Translations under genes and position numbers: made by a program
Part shown: positions 4,924-5,746 of the stretch, piece by piece
Layout: each line of letters starts with the position of its first letter
How positions within the stretch are numbered: the first letter of the stretch is position 1
Origin: JBEKCP01 sp050014815
GTDB taxonomy: Bacteria > Planctomycetota > Planctomycetia > Pirellulales > Thermoguttaceae
Direction: 5' to 3'
DNA length: 5,746 nucleotides
NCBI GenBank assembly: GCA_050014815.1
Contig: JBEKCP010000404.1
Coordinates: 1 to 5,746, forward strand
The notes under the pieces: generated by a model
Seen by the model: only the letters and a program-made list of their open reading frames with translations
Database searches by the model: none
Told to the model about the DNA's origin: nothing

Positions 4924-5241
4924 ATGGTCGCTGTGTTAGGGTTTCTCGATTTTTTCGGGCCGTCCGGGCTCTTGATTGTTGCCGTCATCGCGGTTTTGCT
5001 GTATGGTGAACGCCTGCCGGAGGTGGCCAAGTCGTTCGGCAAGAACTTCCTGGACTTGAAGAAGAGCATCCAGGGCATCCGGGAGGAATTGGAAGCGGCG
5101 ACCAGGGACGCGACGACAACGGTCACGCAGTCGATCGGGAAGCGGGAGCCCACCGATCGCGAGGAGGCGACTGCCCCGAAATTCGAACCGCCCCCCAGCG
5201 AGCCCGTGCCGGAAACCCCATTAGGATCCTCGGGCGTTTAG
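4924..5241 (+). CDS. TatA-family translocase subunit (second copy), ending inside tRNA-Val
   Basis: A 105-residue TatA/B-type protein: helix about 13-28 (PSGLLIVAVIAVLLYG), hinge YGERLPEV, amphipathic helix FGKNFLDLKKSIQGIREEL, then an acidic, Pro-rich tail. The ATG at 4924 is chosen over a TTG at 4894: it follows GGGGTG (4911-4916) by seven bases, and the extra residues from the TTG fall in the REP palindrome. The position matching E. coli TatA Q8 is G15, so the polar residue of the first copy is missing. The longer helix and tail could mean a TatB-like role; unproven. The stop TAG (5239-5241) is bases 8-10 of the tRNA, so the gene and the tRNA overlap by 10 nt. Confidence 0.88.
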   Translation: MVAVLGFLDFFGPSGLLIVAVIAVLLYGERLPEVAKSFGKNFLDLKKSIQGIREELEAATRDATTTVTQSIGKREPTDREEATAPKFEPPPSEPVPETPLGSSGV

Positions 5242-5304
5242 CTCAGTTGGTAGAGCACTATCGTCACAAGGTAGGGGTCACTGGTTCAAGTCCAGTAACG
5301 CCCA
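5232..5304 (+). tRNA. tRNA-Val, anticodon CAC
   Basis: A full 73-nt cloverleaf. Acceptor stem GGGCGTT/AACGCCC is perfect; D arm GCTC-AGTTGGTA-GAGC; anticodon stem CTATC/GGTAG (one G-U) with loop GTCACAA; variable loop GGGTC; T arm ACTGG-TTCAAGT-CCAGT; discriminator A73. The anticodon CAC is at 5265-5267. CCA is not encoded. It overlaps the end of the second TatA gene and is followed by an integrase remnant, a common integration setting. Confidence 0.95.
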
Positions 5305-5358
5305 TTGTTTGTAAGTAGTTAGCAAGCAACACCTTATCCTACCTGCCGGTGGTCGGCA

Positions 5359-5428
5359 GTGCGGCCCGAATGGCCGAAGGCAAAACGGTACATACCGTTT
5401 TGGCACCCTTCATTCGGGAGAACCGCAC
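5359..5428 (+). promoter_or_regulatory. Long hairpin covering the ribosome-binding site of the integrase remnant
   Basis: Nested stems: GTGCGG/CCGCAC (5359-5364, 5423-5428), CCCGAAT/ATTCGGG (5365-5371, 5412-5418), GAAGG/CCTTC (5376-5380, 5407-5411), and a perfect CAAAACGGTA/TACCGTTTTG (5381-5390, 5393-5402) around CA. The hairpin ends at the base before the ATG. The GGGAG site (5416-5420) is partly paired. It could control translation, or be an operator or recombination site in DNA. A smaller stem, CTGCCG/CGGCAG (5343-5348, 5354-5359), lies just before. Confidence 0.6.
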
Positions 5429-5656
5429 ATGCCACGACTCGTCGGGGCGACGCCAAAATACCGTCGCCACAAGGCTTCTGGCCAAGCCATCGTCAGTATC
5501 CAGGGCCATGATTTCTACCTCGGCCCCTGGAACTCCAAGGCCAGCAAGGTCGAGTACGACCGGATCATCAGCGAGTGGCTCGCCGCCGGGCGACAGCTTC
5601 CCGTAACCAACGGTGAGGCCAACGACCGTAACCGTTCACACCCTGGGGAGCAATGA
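5429..5656 (+). pseudogene. N-terminal remnant of a planctomycete-type tyrosine integrase, cut by IS66
   Basis: Seventy-five codons. Residues 1-58 (MPRLVGATPKYRRH, GQAIVSIQGHDFYLG, SKASKVEYDRIISEW) resemble the N-terminal start of planctomycete phage-type integrases; this is recalled from family knowledge, not a search. The catalytic tyrosine-recombinase domain is absent. From about residue 67 (5628) the frame runs into sequence assigned to an IS66 end, so the last codons to the TGA are IS-derived. GGGAG (5416-5420), eight bases upstream, supports the start. It lies 125 nt after tRNA-Val, a usual site for such integrases. It could be a small stand-alone protein, but truncation fits the IS66 overlap better. 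Confidence 0.65.
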
Positions 5657-5746
5657 GGGGGCGGATTGGTGGGCGAGATGAGCTTCCACGGCGGCGGTGA
5701 CGAAGGTGAAGGCGTTGCGACCTTGCTGGCGGCAAGTTTCAATGAC
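5628..5746 (-). mobile_element. Right end of an IS66-family element (continues outside the window)
   Basis: The transposase 3' end reaches 5636, and sequence resembling an IS end begins with GTAACCGTTCAC at 5628-5639. The exact boundary is inferred. If correct, the 8-bp target duplication should be CAACGACC (5620-5627) repeated at the far end. Confidence 0.5.
5636..5746 (-). CDS. C-terminal 36 codons of an IS66-family transposase (partial)
   Basis: Read from the window edge on the minus strand, the frame is VIETCRQQGRNAFTF followed by VTAAVEAHLAHQSAPSLLPRV and a TGA at 5638-5636. The pattern ETCR-QGR, an aromatic/helical stretch, then APSLLP is the usual C-terminal tail of IS66 transposases (TnpC). 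The rest lies to the right of the window. It converges on the integrase remnant, and their coding frames overlap by 21 nt. No internal stop is seen in this part. Confidence 0.75.
   Translation of the reverse strand, partial: VIETCRQQGRNAFTFVTAAVEAHLAHQSAPSLLPRV

Noticed and set aside
3308..4924. 538-residue minus-strand open frame
   Set aside because: Antisense to the toroid gene and tatA in GC-rich DNA, with repeat-encoded and low-complexity segments. The + strand proteins have clear family motifs.
5601..5633. CCGTAACC at 5601-5608 and 5626-5633 as an IS66 8-bp target duplication
   Set aside because: Both copies lie on the same side of the proposed IS end, and the second overlaps the proposed terminal repeat.
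5515..5742. 75-residue minus-strand frame at the right edge
   Set aside because: Wrong frame relative to the IS66 C-terminal signature, which is read in another minus-strand frame.

Overview
The window looks like a piece of a GC-rich Planctomycetota chromosome, probably Pirellulales-like. That rests on the style of the proteins (a small His/Cys lipoprotein, an ExbB with an N-terminal signal segment, an integrase N-terminus starting MPRLVGATPKYRRH) and on the many short tandem repeats and REP-type palindromes between genes. No search was run, so the lineage is inferred.

Layout. Bases 1-300 hold no credible gene: an octamer array in inverted orientation (1-60 purine-rich, 81-180 its complement), then a possible promoter. 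Bases 317-919 encode a predicted lipoprotein of unknown function, followed by three GTAG-type REP hairpins (925-1018) and a terminator-like stem-loop (1029-1095). Bases 1150-4450 carry three same-strand genes: an ExbB/TolQ-type proton-channel protein, an ExbD/TolR-type partner, and a 575-residue membrane-anchored protein with a long Pro-rich linker and an alpha/alpha-toroid (prenyltransferase/squalene-cyclase-like) C-terminus. A 27-bp perfect inverted repeat and heptamer arrays separate them. A strong sigma70-like promoter (4544-4571) then drives two tandem TatA-family genes, and the second ends inside a tRNA-Val(CAC) gene. Downstream lie a large hairpin, the N-terminal remnant of a planctomycete-type integrase, and, entering from the right edge on the minus strand, the last 36 codons of an IS66-family transposase.

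How the parts may work together. ExbB and ExbD form a proton-driven inner-membrane motor that normally moves TonB. Here the third gene has TonB-like architecture: an N-terminal membrane segment with an S-x3-H motif (S50/H54), then a long Pro-rich periplasmic linker. It ends in an alpha/alpha toroid rather than a TonB C-terminal domain. The best candidate for an undescribed system in this window is therefore an ExbBD-energised toroid protein. The Tat genes are a separate, ordinary export unit. The right end reads as a decayed tRNA-linked integration site in which IS66 has interrupted the integrase.

A second theme is repeats. Each of the first five genes has its stop codon within, or within about 20 nt of, a REP or heptamer repeat. 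Two stop codons (exbD and the toroid gene) lie inside a TAGGGAT heptamer. Heptamers also sit inside the toroid gene and encode part of its linker.
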